Origin: Litoditis marina
Lineage: Eukaryota > Nematoda > Chromadorea > Rhabditida > Rhabditidae
Direction: 5' to 3'
Length of the DNA: 64,000 bases
Assembly: GCA_964036275.1 (NCBI GenBank)
Contig: CAXIWQ010000037.1
Location: forward strand, 1-64,000
Part shown: piece after piece, positions 31,338-39,938 of the stretch
Layout: every line of letters begins with the position of its first letter
How positions within the stretch are numbered: position 1 is the stretch's first letter
Position numbers and translations under genes: made by a program
The notes under the pieces: generated by a model
What the model was told of the DNA's origin: nothing
The model's database searches: none
Seen by the model: only the letters and a program-made list of their open reading frames with translations

Positions 31338-31963
31338 CGCAGATGATCCCTATCGAAGAAATTTTCCCTGACGTTTTAACATTCGTTTCAGCATGCCCAG
31401 AACCTGTGCTGAAGCGTCATGTTATTGAAGTTGCGCAAGAGTTTTGCCGTGAAACGAAAATTTGGCGTGATACCGATCGAATGAAGATTAGTGGCGCGAA
31501 TTGTGAAGGCGTTTGCAGCTTCGGTGAAACGGATATCATCAGCATCTCAGATGCGCGGCTCGATGGTCGTCCTTTGATCGCTCAAACGCCGCACTGGCTC
31601 GATACAAACATTCCAGAGTGGGATGATGAAGATTATACCGGACAGGCGAAATACGTCACGCAGATCAACCCTATGACGCTGCGTGTGGTTCCGGGTGAGC
31701 AAGGTGTGCTGAAAGTACGATTGACACTTGCACCATCGCGCACAGCTGACGAGCTTCCAGATTTTTTGATGAACGAATACCGCCTGATGATCGCCAGTGC
31801 GGCAGCCGGCCGAATTATGATTTTGCCGGCACTGGATATTTCAGATCCGGCACGTGGCCAAGCGCTGATCACAGACTTTAATAGTCGTCTGCCGTCAATC
31901 AAAACCAAAGTAGCCAAAACACAATTGGGTGCGCGTCTCCGGACACGGCCGCATTATTTCTGA
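31334..31963 (+). CDS. Head-tail connector or tail adaptor protein
   Basis: 209 residues. PIEEIFPDVLTFVSACPEPVLKRHVIEVAQEFCRETKIWRDT is the helical start of P22 gp4/T7 gp11-like adaptor rings; the middle is a beta region (LRVVPGEQGVLKVRLTLAPSRTADELPDFLMNEY). Overlaps the preceding gene by ATGA. Likely forms the second ring between portal and nozzle. Confidence 0.65.
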   Translation: MTQMIPIEEIFPDVLTFVSACPEPVLKRHVIEVAQEFCRETKIWRDTDRMKISGANCEGVCSFGETDIISISDARLDGRPLIAQTPHWLDTNIPEWDDEDYTGQAKYVTQINPMTLRVVPGEQGVLKVRLTLAPSRTADELPDFLMNEYRLMIASAAAGRIMILPALDISDPARGQALITDFNSRLPSIKTKVAKTQLGARLRTRPHYF

Positions 31964-31974
31964 AGGATCGTGAT

Positions 31975-32391
31975 ATGCCTGGCACAACTTTTTCCGGAAA
32001 CAAAATCATTGATTTGCTGACACGTGGTCAGACCGTTACACCGCCAACCCGTGTTTTTGTGGCGTTGCACACATCAGATCCGGGTAACACTGGCGCGGGT
32101 GAAGTTACTGTAGTCGCATGGCCAGCATATAAGCGGCAGGATCCAGCCGCCGGTGCCGGTGTGGAAACTGGTTTTGGCGCAGCTGCAAGTAAAAAGACAG
32201 CCAACCTCAAACAAATGCTTTGGCCGACACATGACGGTGCCGCCGCAGTGACCGTTACACATTGGTCGCTGTGGGACGCTTTGACTGGCGGTAATTGCCT
32301 GTGGCGTGGGGCATTGACCAACGCAAAGACGCTTAATCCAAGTGATGAAATCGTAATGCACATCGGTGAGCTCAAGCTCGAGGTAGATTGA
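31975..32391 (+). CDS. Tail protein, small beta-domain
   Basis: 138 residues. It has the pattern (RVFVALHTSDPGNTGAGEVTVVAWPAYKRQ...) of a widespread virion protein placed next to tail-fibre genes, whose fold resembles fibre-attachment proteins. Overlaps the next gene at TGATG. Confidence 0.6.
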   Translation: MPGTTFSGNKIIDLLTRGQTVTPPTRVFVALHTSDPGNTGAGEVTVVAWPAYKRQDPAAGAGVETGFGAAASKKTANLKQMLWPTHDGAAAVTVTHWSLWDALTGGNCLWRGALTNAKTLNPSDEIVMHIGELKLEVD

Positions 32392-33533
32392 TGATACTGA
32401 GCCGTGGCGTTCTCAATGGAGCAGCTATCAATGCATTGACTGTGAACGGTGATGGTATCGTTCACAGCGCATCTGGTGCTGGCCTGTTAAGAGCGATTGA
32501 TGCGGCTCAGGTAGCGCGGCGGACTTTGGCCAAAGGTACGGATGTTCTTACGTTCATCCATCAGCTGAGTGCTGTTTTGCGCAGAAATGCGGCAAGCACA
32601 TCGCAATTTTCTTTTGGTGAGCACGTAACACCGGTGAAATGGCTATGCGGCAATTCAATGAGCAGTATTTTCATGAAAAGCGCTGTGAAAAGTGCTGCTT
32701 GGAAAACTGGTGCCGGTGTAGATACATTCGCTCTGAAAGAGATAAGCGAATTTGCAACCCGAAAATCCATCACAGTAAACGGTCAGCTCTCACTGGATGA
32801 TTCCGGATCTGCCACACACAGACACGGAATTCACGCCAGCGCAGAAATGTCTCTGGCCGGTTTTGTATACGCAAATACTTATGGCGCGATCAAAGGAACA
32901 GGCACTGTTGGGTTACAGCAGAAAAGCACTGTTGTTCGTGTCGTCGCCGGAAAAGCAGAAAGCCGAATTACGCAAATCGATAGAGCCGCTGCCGCCGCTT
33001 GGTTGTCTGCAGGCTCGGATGACTTGCTTCATTTGAGCGCCAGCGTTGACGCTGTTCGATGGGGTATTGGTAAGAGTTTGGCGATTACAGTGCTGCATGC
33101 AGAAGTGCAGCCAACTCGGGTTCTTGCGCCATCTTCAGAAAGCGTTTTGACGATGCAAGACAACGCCAGCTCTACACGATGGGGAGTAGGGCAGGCATAT
33201 AGCTTGATTGTTCAGATGGACGGTGCCGGTGCCAATCGCAGACGGCAAATCAACACAGCAAGCAAAACTGTGCTGAAGGCGACAAGCGATCCTACCAGAC
33301 GGCAACAGTCCGGATCCGTATCATTAATTTCATTGGTCGGATCGATCAAGCTTCCGCACGTTTACATGAAGCCGATTGATGCATGCCGATCGTACAACAT
33401 CAGATACGAGCCGCGAGATTTCATTGTGCCTCATGAAGCAAGAGAAATGCTTGCTGCATCAGAAACTCGTGAGCTGATAGTGCCGGAAGAGAAGCGAGAT
33501 ATGTCATACCACTGCTGCGGGGATGCGAAATGA
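32391..33533 (+). CDS. Tail structural protein, repetitive beta
   Basis: 380 residues, Ser/Ala/Val-rich with repeated short strands (for example KSAVKSAAWKTGAGVDTFALKE) and a C-terminal stretch with four near-repeats of the form PRDFIVPHEARE / TRELIVPEEKRD. Probably part of the tail hub or fibre base. Start is ATG 32391, after GAGG; the in-frame TTG 32388 is less likely. Confidence 0.55.
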   Translation: MILSRGVLNGAAINALTVNGDGIVHSASGAGLLRAIDAAQVARRTLAKGTDVLTFIHQLSAVLRRNAASTSQFSFGEHVTPVKWLCGNSMSSIFMKSAVKSAAWKTGAGVDTFALKEISEFATRKSITVNGQLSLDDSGSATHRHGIHASAEMSLAGFVYANTYGAIKGTGTVGLQQKSTVVRVVAGKAESRITQIDRAAAAAWLSAGSDDLLHLSASVDAVRWGIGKSLAITVLHAEVQPTRVLAPSSESVLTMQDNASSTRWGVGQAYSLIVQMDGAGANRRRQINTASKTVLKATSDPTRRQQSGSVSLISLVGSIKLPHVYMKPIDACRSYNIRYEPRDFIVPHEAREMLAASETRELIVPEEKRDMSYHCCGDAK

Positions 33534-33811
33534 GTCCGTCACTGAAAATGAAAAAGCCAGCGGATTTGCTGGATTATGATGTTCGTTTTGAAGAATGGCT
33601 TGAAGAAGGCGACCGTATCAACGGTTGGGAAGCCAAGATTGAAAATAGCACGGCGATTATTGAGCGTGGCGATTATGCCGATAAATCTGTGCGTCTCTGG
33701 ATCTCCGGCGGAGAAGATGGAGATTCCGCTTTTGTGACGGTTTTAGCTTCCACGCTTCTCGGCCGCAAAAAATCCTATTGCTTTCGACTGCGCATCAGGG
33801 AGTGCATGTAA
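33530..33811 (+). CDS. Fibre-tail adaptor-like protein
   Basis: 93 residues. DYDVRFEEWLEEGDRINGWEAKIENSTAIIE...VRLWISGGEDGDSAFVTV matches small proteins linking tail fibres to the tail, commonly just before the fibre gene. ATGA and TAATG overlaps on its two sides. Confidence 0.65.
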   Translation: MSPSLKMKKPADLLDYDVRFEEWLEEGDRINGWEAKIENSTAIIERGDYADKSVRLWISGGEDGDSAFVTVLASTLLGRKKSYCFRLRIRECM

Positions 33812-34977
33812 TGGCCTTAAAGTTGACAAATAATGCGACCTCCACTCTCGCAACTGCCATTAGCGCCAGTGACACGACAATTTCTATTCAGCCAGCCGAT
33901 GCTGGCCGTTTTCCATCTTTGGGAGTGGGTGACTGGTTCCCGCTTACTGTAGTCGATGCTGCTGGTAATATGGAGATCATGCGTACAACAGCCCGTAATG
34001 GATCTGTTCTTACAGTTCAGAGAGGGCAAGAAGATACTGCAGCAAAAGCCTTTACTGTAGGCTCTCGTGTAGATGTGCGTTTAACTGCACTAACAGTTCT
34101 CCTTATCAATAAAGTCCAGTCTGTTGCCGGGAAAGATGGAATTGTTGAATTAGAAATTCCCGACATCGACTCGTTAGAAGCAGTCCTTAATGGCTTAGAT
34201 ACTGCCATTAATAATCTGATTACGAATTTAGATATTACCAATAATAAAAAGCTGGATAAATCCGGCGGACAAATGACCGGCACACTTAATGGTGCTCCAG
34301 TGGCGAGCGACAAAAGCGGCTTTTTTGGGGATACTCAAGGAGGCTCTTTTGCAGGCATGCATGGGAGGGGAGCATCATTCGCAGCATGGGCAAATCATGC
34401 TGGAAGCTCATATGCGCCTGCTCTGAAAATTGGCTATTCCAGTAATGGTGCATATTCAGGCACATGGTCTTTAGGCGTTCTGAATACAGCAGACGGGCAA
34501 CCAAATCAGTTTGTAATTACTCATGTCAATTCAGCTGGTAGTGATCAGCGACAATGGATCTTGGATGCAGTTTCTGGTGAGATGAGCGCCGAGAAATTCA
34601 AGACTCCCAATGGTGAACTCACCAATGTAGGCAATGTAGGCGGTACTGTTTGGCAGCCGTGGGGCAGCTATTCTGCAATCGATGCCATCAGTCAGCAGAT
34701 TGAGCGCCGTGCAAATGCTTGGGCTGTTCAAGAAGGTAGAAACCAAACCGGCGCTTTCATGACGGCAGAGCGGTACCCCATCGGCTGCACTGTACTTGCG
34801 GTTGTTTCGCATACATCACTTGGCGTTGGTGCGTGGGTTGGAGGTAGCCAGATAACAATTGTTAATATGAGGGACACTGGGGATATCACTACGGGCAGTC
34901 GGCCAGACTACGGGACGTGGGAGTCTCTTAGTATGGTATCGCGTCATTACGCAACAATGTTTAAAAGGGTACAATGA
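33811..34977 (+). CDS. Tail fibre protein
   Basis: 388 residues. The N-terminal 100 (LTNNATSTLATAISASDTTISIQPADAGRFPSLGVGDWFPLTV...) is a common fibre attachment domain. A short triple-helical linker (NGLDTAINNLITNLDITNNKKLDKSGGQMTGTL) and a Gly/Ser/Ala-rich C-terminal receptor-binding region with no recognised chaperone domain follow. This is the part most likely to decide host range. AGGGAG upstream of ATG 33811. Confidence 0.75.
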   Translation: MALKLTNNATSTLATAISASDTTISIQPADAGRFPSLGVGDWFPLTVVDAAGNMEIMRTTARNGSVLTVQRGQEDTAAKAFTVGSRVDVRLTALTVLLINKVQSVAGKDGIVELEIPDIDSLEAVLNGLDTAINNLITNLDITNNKKLDKSGGQMTGTLNGAPVASDKSGFFGDTQGGSFAGMHGRGASFAAWANHAGSSYAPALKIGYSSNGAYSGTWSLGVLNTADGQPNQFVITHVNSAGSDQRQWILDAVSGEMSAEKFKTPNGELTNVGNVGGTVWQPWGSYSAIDAISQQIERRANAWAVQEGRNQTGAFMTAERYPIGCTVLAVVSHTSLGVGAWVGGSQITIVNMRDTGDITTGSRPDYGTWESLSMVSRHYATMFKRVQ

Positions 34978-35486
34978 TGGAGCCGCATATTGTAGAAGTT
35001 TACAGCCTAAGGTGGCTGAATACTGAGCAATCCCTGCTTGGTGCGGACGTTAAGTTCTCGCATCGTGACGGGGTTGACCCCATGTGCGTGACAGAAAATT
35101 ACGGCACGCAGCTTGGTCGCGAGCTTTGGGACGAGGCCTTGTACGGACTTCATGGTGAGATAGCGCCATATGTCGAACCAGAGCCAGAGCCAGAGCCGAT
35201 ACCTGATGAAATCAGCCGGAGACAGTTTTTTCAGCAGCTGTCAGTGATGTTGATTATCACCAAAGTAGAAGCTCTTTCAGCATTGCAAAGTGGCACAATC
35301 CCCCCACCGCTGCAGGCGATTATTGATCAACTGCCAACAGAAGATGATAAATTCAATGCACAGATGCTTGTAATTGGTGCGCAAACTTTCAATCACACGC
35401 ACCCATTCTCGGAAACTGTGCGGATAGCAATGCAATGGACGATGGATCAGAAACTCGATTTCTGGAAAAAAGCCCACAAATTGTAA
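34974..35486 (+). CDS. Tail fibre-associated protein
   Basis: 170 residues, translationally coupled to the fibre gene. A small N-terminal domain is followed by an EPEPEPEPIP linker and a helical C-terminal half. Likely an assembly partner or cap of the fibre. ATG 34977 is an equally good start. Confidence 0.55.
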   Translation: MMEPHIVEVYSLRWLNTEQSLLGADVKFSHRDGVDPMCVTENYGTQLGRELWDEALYGLHGEIAPYVEPEPEPEPIPDEISRRQFFQQLSVMLIITKVEALSALQSGTIPPPLQAIIDQLPTEDDKFNAQMLVIGAQTFNHTHPFSETVRIAMQWTMDQKLDFWKKAHKL

Positions 35487-35500
35487 CCTTGTGAATATTC

Positions 35501-35548
35501 TATCCAAGACAATAGCGCATGATGTGCTGGCCATGTGTGAGGTGGTTT
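35501..35548 (+). promoter_or_regulatory. Nozzle gene leader: late motif copy 3
   Basis: TATCCA (35501-35506) followed by GCGCATGATGTGCT (35515-35528), one base different from the other copies. GAGG precedes the ATG at 35549. The hairpin is weaker here (only GCAT with ATGC), so this copy conserves the motif better than the structure. Confidence 0.6.
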
Positions 35549-37294
35549 ATGCCAGCGATCAATCTAACCGCATTCACGGGTGAACAGCCCAAAATAGTTG
35601 CTCGTTTGCTGCCTGAAACAGCCGCGACAGTAGCGATTAATGTGAGGTTAGATGATGGCGGCCTTACGCCGACAAACAATCCCGTCCAAGCCGCTAGATT
35701 AAACGGGAACAATCATCGCACAATTTATAAATATGCGAATGAATGGTACTCGTGGCCGGGTGACATTCATGCAGCACCTGGACCGGTTGCGGATGACCGG
35801 CTCTATTATACCGGTGACGGAGTGCCAAAGGTACGGATAAACGGCACAGTCTACCCGCTGTCCGTGCCCCGCCCATCTGAAGCATTGACTATCACACAGA
35901 CAGGAACCGGGGATGGAGATACGCATACCCGTTTGTACGCCTATACCTTCGTTACGGAGTTTGGTGAAGAATCTGAACCATCCACCGCCAGCGCGTCGAT
36001 AGACTGGAAGCCGGGAATGACGGTGACGTTAGGCGGCTTTCAATCTGCGCCAGCCGGTAGAGGAATTAACAAGCAGCGCATATATAGAACGCAGACCGGT
36101 TCAAGCGGAACATATCTGTATTTTATTGCTGAGCGCGTTGCGTCGAGTTCTGAGTTCGTTGATACCATTCCGGTCGATGGATTTAATGAGATCCTACCGT
36201 CTGCTGCTTGGAACACGCCGCCAGATAATTTGACCGGATTAACGGTATTGCCAAATGGAATGATGGCTGCATTTGTAGGACGTAAGCTGTATTTCTGTGA
36301 GCCGTACAGACCTCATGCATGGCCTGAAAAATATGTGCTTACAACGGATTCTGATATTGTCGGTCTGGGCTCTCTTGGCACATCATTAATTGTCATGACA
36401 AAGGCGCAACCATATATCGTTGTTGGCGCGACACCAGACACCATGCAAATGCAAAAAATTGAAGCAAATTTCCCGTGCATAAATGCGCGAGGAATTGTCG
36501 ATATGGGCTTTGTCGTCGCTTATCCTTCAAATGAAGGGCTGATTACAGTTAACGCGCAAGGCGCTGTTGGGATGGTGTCTGCGAACATTCTCAACCGTGA
36601 AGACTGGTTGGCGATTTCACCTGAAACTTATGTCGCGTGTCAAATCTCTGGCCGTTATGTGGCGTTCTATGACACGATTACCGTCGACGATAATATTTTC
36701 ACTGGTGCAATTTATCTGGATGTTGGGCAAACGCCTTACATCATCAGATCGAATGAGCAAGCAACCGCAACATATTTCGATGTTGAAAGCGGCTCTCTGT
36801 ATTATTTGAAAAAAGGCACGAAAGATGTTTATCGGCTCGATGCGCCTGATGGATATCGTCATGAGCTATATTGGCGGTCAAAGGAGTTCTTTGCACCGAT
36901 ACCGTTAAATTATGCGGCTATAATGGTGGAAACGAAAGAGCAGATCTCTGCGCAGGCGATGGCAAACTATGAAAAAGCCGTCGCAGATACGATCGAGAGA
37001 AACCGCCTAAAAATAACAAACGACACCAATCACGGGGAAATAAACATTGTTCCCGTTAACGAAATACAATTCGCTGGCGATGATCTCGAGCTCATGCCGC
37101 AAAAGTCAGGTGTTGTGAACGTGGGGGTGTTCGCGGACGGCGTAAAGGTTGCGCAGATTACCCGTACAAATACGCCGGTTCGGCTGCCATCAGGTTTCAA
37201 AGCGAGAATGTGGGAAATCGACGTATCAAGCAATGTCACTGTAACACGTATTGTTATGGCAACAAGCATGGACGAATTAAAGCAGATCGCGTGA
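35549..37294 (+). CDS. Tail nozzle protein, P22 gp10-like
   Basis: 581 residues, beta-rich. The N-terminal INLTAFTGEQPKIVARLLPETAATVAINVRLDDGGLTP and repeated propeller-like segments (YTGDGVPKVRINGTVYPLSVPRP, LTVLPNGMMAAFVGRKLYFCEPYRPHAWP) fit the packaged-DNA stabilisation/tail-tube B family that closes the portal channel in podophages. Start ATG 35549; the ATG 35519 of the open frame lies in the leader motif. Confidence 0.75.
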   Translation: MPAINLTAFTGEQPKIVARLLPETAATVAINVRLDDGGLTPTNNPVQAARLNGNNHRTIYKYANEWYSWPGDIHAAPGPVADDRLYYTGDGVPKVRINGTVYPLSVPRPSEALTITQTGTGDGDTHTRLYAYTFVTEFGEESEPSTASASIDWKPGMTVTLGGFQSAPAGRGINKQRIYRTQTGSSGTYLYFIAERVASSSEFVDTIPVDGFNEILPSAAWNTPPDNLTGLTVLPNGMMAAFVGRKLYFCEPYRPHAWPEKYVLTTDSDIVGLGSLGTSLIVMTKAQPYIVVGATPDTMQMQKIEANFPCINARGIVDMGFVVAYPSNEGLITVNAQGAVGMVSANILNREDWLAISPETYVACQISGRYVAFYDTITVDDNIFTGAIYLDVGQTPYIIRSNEQATATYFDVESGSLYYLKKGTKDVYRLDAPDGYRHELYWRSKEFFAPIPLNYAAIMVETKEQISAQAMANYEKAVADTIERNRLKITNDTNHGEINIVPVNEIQFAGDDLELMPQKSGVVNVGVFADGVKVAQITRTNTPVRLPSGFKARMWEIDVSSNVTVTRIVMATSMDELKQIA

Positions 37295-37301
37295 GGCTTC
37301 G

Positions 37302-37562
37302 ATGATCCACGATGAACAAAGATTGAGAGAAGCTCTTGAAGTCCTCGCAGGGCTACGTAAGCACGGATTAACGCAAAAAGCGGCAGTCCGGATTGAAGAT
37401 TTAACAGATCTGTTGCAATTGCCGACAAAGCTGAAGGCCGAAAAAATCACTGGCGATACAGTCACCGTAGAACAATATAATCAGATGGTTGATGACAACG
37501 CTGCTTTGCACAAAGTGCTGAATGCTGTTGTGAAGCGCATTCAGGGGCGCATTATTCCATGA
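37302..37562 (+). CDS. Small helical protein, 86 aa
   Basis: Predicted to be almost all helix with a coiled-coil end. No family. Overlaps the nuclease gene by four bases, so it belongs to the accessory block after the nozzle gene. Confidence 0.55.
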   Translation: MIHDEQRLREALEVLAGLRKHGLTQKAAVRIEDLTDLLQLPTKLKAEKITGDTVTVEQYNQMVDDNAALHKVLNAVVKRIQGRIIP

Positions 37563-37978
37563 GCATTGCATCCTTGTTGCATTTGATGATGCCTCAAAAA
37601 TTAAGCGGGAATTTAAAGCTTGGTCATGAGGATAGAATTTGTATCGACTTAGCCACACGGCTTCGCGCATGGACGCTGCAGGGAGAATTATCTGCAGTAT
37701 GGTCGCATATTCCCAATGAAGTTGCTGGCGGCACCAAGAATGCAACAATCCGGTACGCGATAGCAAAAGCCCTTGGGATGATAACCGGTACAGCGGATTA
37801 CCTGTTTCTCTGGGATGCTGGCGGAGCTGCGCTGGAAGTGAAAGCAAACCGTGGGGTTCAGACGGACAGTCAAAGGCACTTCCAGAATTGGTGCAAGATG
37901 AAGAGCGTGCCGTACTTCGTCGTATATTCAGCTGATGAAGCGGAGCACATATTACGTGAGCTCGGGATTTTGAAATGA
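37559..37978 (+). CDS. VRR-NUC-like nuclease
   Basis: 139 residues. GMITGTADYLFLWDAGGAALEVKANRGVQTDSQRHFQNWC contains the PD-(D/E)xK elements of the VRR-NUC family: Asp in GTADYL, E-x-K in LEVK and a downstream Gln in SQRHF. Such stand-alone phage nucleases may process DNA junctions or aid packaging. It sits among morphogenesis genes, an unusual place. Confidence 0.75.
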   Translation: MSIASLLHLMMPQKLSGNLKLGHEDRICIDLATRLRAWTLQGELSAVWSHIPNEVAGGTKNATIRYAIAKALGMITGTADYLFLWDAGGAALEVKANRGVQTDSQRHFQNWCKMKSVPYFVVYSADEAEHILRELGILK

Positions 37979-38406
37979 AAAGAGAATGCGTATTCGGTCA
38001 GGATGCCCGAGTGATGGAATGGGCAAGCCAGAAAATTGATGGGATCCAGTTTCGTGATGATGCCGTAGCAATCGGGATCCAGTCCGGCGTTGATCTGGTC
38101 GGCGCGGCCGTATTTGATACATTCTCTCCGGGCGATTGCATGGTGCATCTTGCCTCAGATGGGTCAAAGAAGTGGCTGACCAAGGATTTTATATTTCAGG
38201 TCTTCGCTTATGTGTTTGTGCAGTGCAAAATGCCCCGCTGCACGGCAACTGTCTTTGAAACCAATGAACCGTCGATAAAGATCGTGCAGAAATTTGGCTT
38301 CAAAGAAGAGGGCAGATTGCGTGAGTCTGGACGGAATGGAGAAGATCTCGTAATCTTCGGCATGTTGCGGCGGGAATGTAAATTTCTGCCAGCTGGATTG
38401 TTTTAG
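37975..38406 (+). CDS. GNAT-type acetyltransferase
   Basis: 143 residues. FETNEPSIKIVQKFGFKEEGRLRESGRNGEDLVIFGMLRREC has the C-terminal GNAT motif (N-x-x-S...GF-x-x-EG...) of RimJ/RimL-like enzymes; the acetyl-CoA-binding loop is less clear. It could acetylate a host or virion protein. It overlaps the nuclease gene by four bases. Confidence 0.75.
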   Translation: MKRECVFGQDARVMEWASQKIDGIQFRDDAVAIGIQSGVDLVGAAVFDTFSPGDCMVHLASDGSKKWLTKDFIFQVFAYVFVQCKMPRCTATVFETNEPSIKIVQKFGFKEEGRLRESGRNGEDLVIFGMLRRECKFLPAGLF

Positions 38407-38417
38407 AAGAGGGCGAC

Positions 38418-38717
38418 ATGAATCCGTTCGCAGCGATCAGTGAAACGCAGACCCCAGAGTATTTCCCGATCGCACTGAATTCGCTTAGTGTGCTGTGTGC
38501 ATTTATTCTATTCGCTGCATCTATCTGGTGGCTGTTCCATACACAGCGGCTGCTTGGTGTTGCAATTTTCAGTTCTTGTGTGGCGTTGGTGGCCGGATTT
38601 GTATTCGTATTTTCTGCAATGATGGTGCAAAATCAGGTCGATCGATATTTACTTACTGCTGCCGGTGCGGTGATTGCAGCAGTTTATTTCTACCGCCGCT
38701 TTTACATCCTTGAATGA
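38418..38717 (+). CDS. Membrane protein with three spans, 99 aa
   Basis: Hydrophobic segments near 20-40, 44-66 and 76-94. SD-like AGAGGG upstream. In the accessory block between nozzle and ejection genes; a superinfection-exclusion or holin-like role is possible but unsupported. Confidence 0.55.
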   Translation: MNPFAAISETQTPEYFPIALNSLSVLCAFILFAASIWWLFHTQRLLGVAIFSSCVALVAGFVFVFSAMMVQNQVDRYLLTAAGAVIAAVYFYRRFYILE

Positions 38718-38729
38718 CTGCGGTATAAC

Positions 38730-38783
38730 TATCCAACGATAGCGCATGACGTGCTTATTCTGTTTGAATAAGGGAATGTCATG
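38730..38783 (+). promoter_or_regulatory. Ejection-gene leader: late motif copy 4 and nested hairpins
   Basis: TATCCA (38730-38735), GCGCATGACGTGCT (38742-38755). CATGAC (38745-38750) pairs with GTCATG (38778-38783), which includes the start codon; inside it CTTATTC (38754-38760) pairs with GAATAAG (38766-38772). AAGGGA lies between the two stems. Confidence 0.65.
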
Positions 38784-39938
38784 GGTAAAGGCTCCAGTAG
38801 CGCTCCAGATCCAGATCCAAATATCGGCCGCGCTGCGCTCATGCAGGCTGAGACTGGCCAGCAGTTTCTGGATTTCTCAAAAGAAGCATGGAAAGTAAGC
38901 AACGAGCGGCAAGCCGAGCTCGACGCTTTGACAAAACGTGTCACTGAGCAACAGATTGGTGTTGCTGAGGATCAAGCCAAATGGGCTCGTTCCGATCGTG
39001 ATCGATATGAGAATGTCTTCAAGCCCATCGAAGACCAATTTATTGATGAAGCCAAAAACTACGCGACTGAGGAACGGCAAGCGCAAGCTGCTGCCGAGGC
39101 AAAAGGTGACGTACAAGTTGCTGCTGCTGGTGCACGTGATGCAGCGCAGCGCAATGCGGCATCGATGGGGATTAACCCAACCTCTGGCCGATATGCTGGC
39201 GTTGACCGTGCGACCGAATTGGGAACGGCAATGGCCGAAGCTGGTGCGGCAAACACTGCCCGTCAGACGGTTCGGGACAAGGGCTTAGCGCTTAAAGCTG
39301 ACGTAGCAAACATGGGGCGCGGTTTGCCGGCACAGTCCGCGCAGGCACAGGCACTTGGTCTGAATGCTGGCTCTGGCGCTGTGGGGCTAAAGCAAGGTGC
39401 AAATCAGCAGTTTATCGCATCTACCGGCATTATGGGGCAGGGCTACGGCGGTGCTATGCAGGGATATGCCGGTATGGGCAGCACCCTGAATACGCAGTAC
39501 GGAAACCAGATCAATGCATGGCAAGCCGAGCAATCCTCTAAAAACGCGGCTTGGGGTGGAGTTGGTCAGATTCTGGGGGCTGGACTCGGGTTTCTCTCCG
39601 ACGAAAATCTGAAAGAAGACAAACGCGAAATCCCAGACGGTGAGGCATTGGAAGCCGTCGAGAATATGCCGGTTGAAGAATGGAAGTACAAGGATGGCGT
39701 GGCCGATGAAGGGCAGCATGTCGGCACATATGCGCAGGACTTCCAGCGCGAAACCGGTAAGGGCGATGGAAAATCGATCAATGCCCAGGATGCCGTTGGT
39801 ATTACGATGAAAGCCATTCAGGACGTATCTAAAGAGCTCGGCAACCTTGCAAAAGCTGTAGGGATTTCCCGCGATACGCTTAAAGGGAAAAAACGTACCG
39901 GTAAACCGGCCAATGTAGGGATTGGAGCATTCGCATGA
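38781..39938 (+). CDS. Ejection (internal virion) protein with S74-like C-terminal domain
   Basis: 385 residues. Helical, Ala/Gln-rich N-terminal two thirds (ALMQAETGQQFLDFSKEAWKVSNERQAELDALTKRV) fit the internal proteins P22 gp7/gp14/gp20 type. The C-terminal FLSDENLKEDKREIPDGEALEAVENMPVEEWKYKDG...HVGTYAQDFQ (about 272-335) matches the peptidase S74 intramolecular chaperone, normally found on fibres. The auto-cleavage Ser could be the one in FLSDEN. Confidence 0.7.
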   Translation: MGKGSSSAPDPDPNIGRAALMQAETGQQFLDFSKEAWKVSNERQAELDALTKRVTEQQIGVAEDQAKWARSDRDRYENVFKPIEDQFIDEAKNYATEERQAQAAAEAKGDVQVAAAGARDAAQRNAASMGINPTSGRYAGVDRATELGTAMAEAGAANTARQTVRDKGLALKADVANMGRGLPAQSAQAQALGLNAGSGAVGLKQGANQQFIASTGIMGQGYGGAMQGYAGMGSTLNTQYGNQINAWQAEQSSKNAAWGGVGQILGAGLGFLSDENLKEDKREIPDGEALEAVENMPVEEWKYKDGVADEGQHVGTYAQDFQRETGKGDGKSINAQDAVGITMKAIQDVSKELGNLAKAVGISRDTLKGKKRTGKPANVGIGAFA

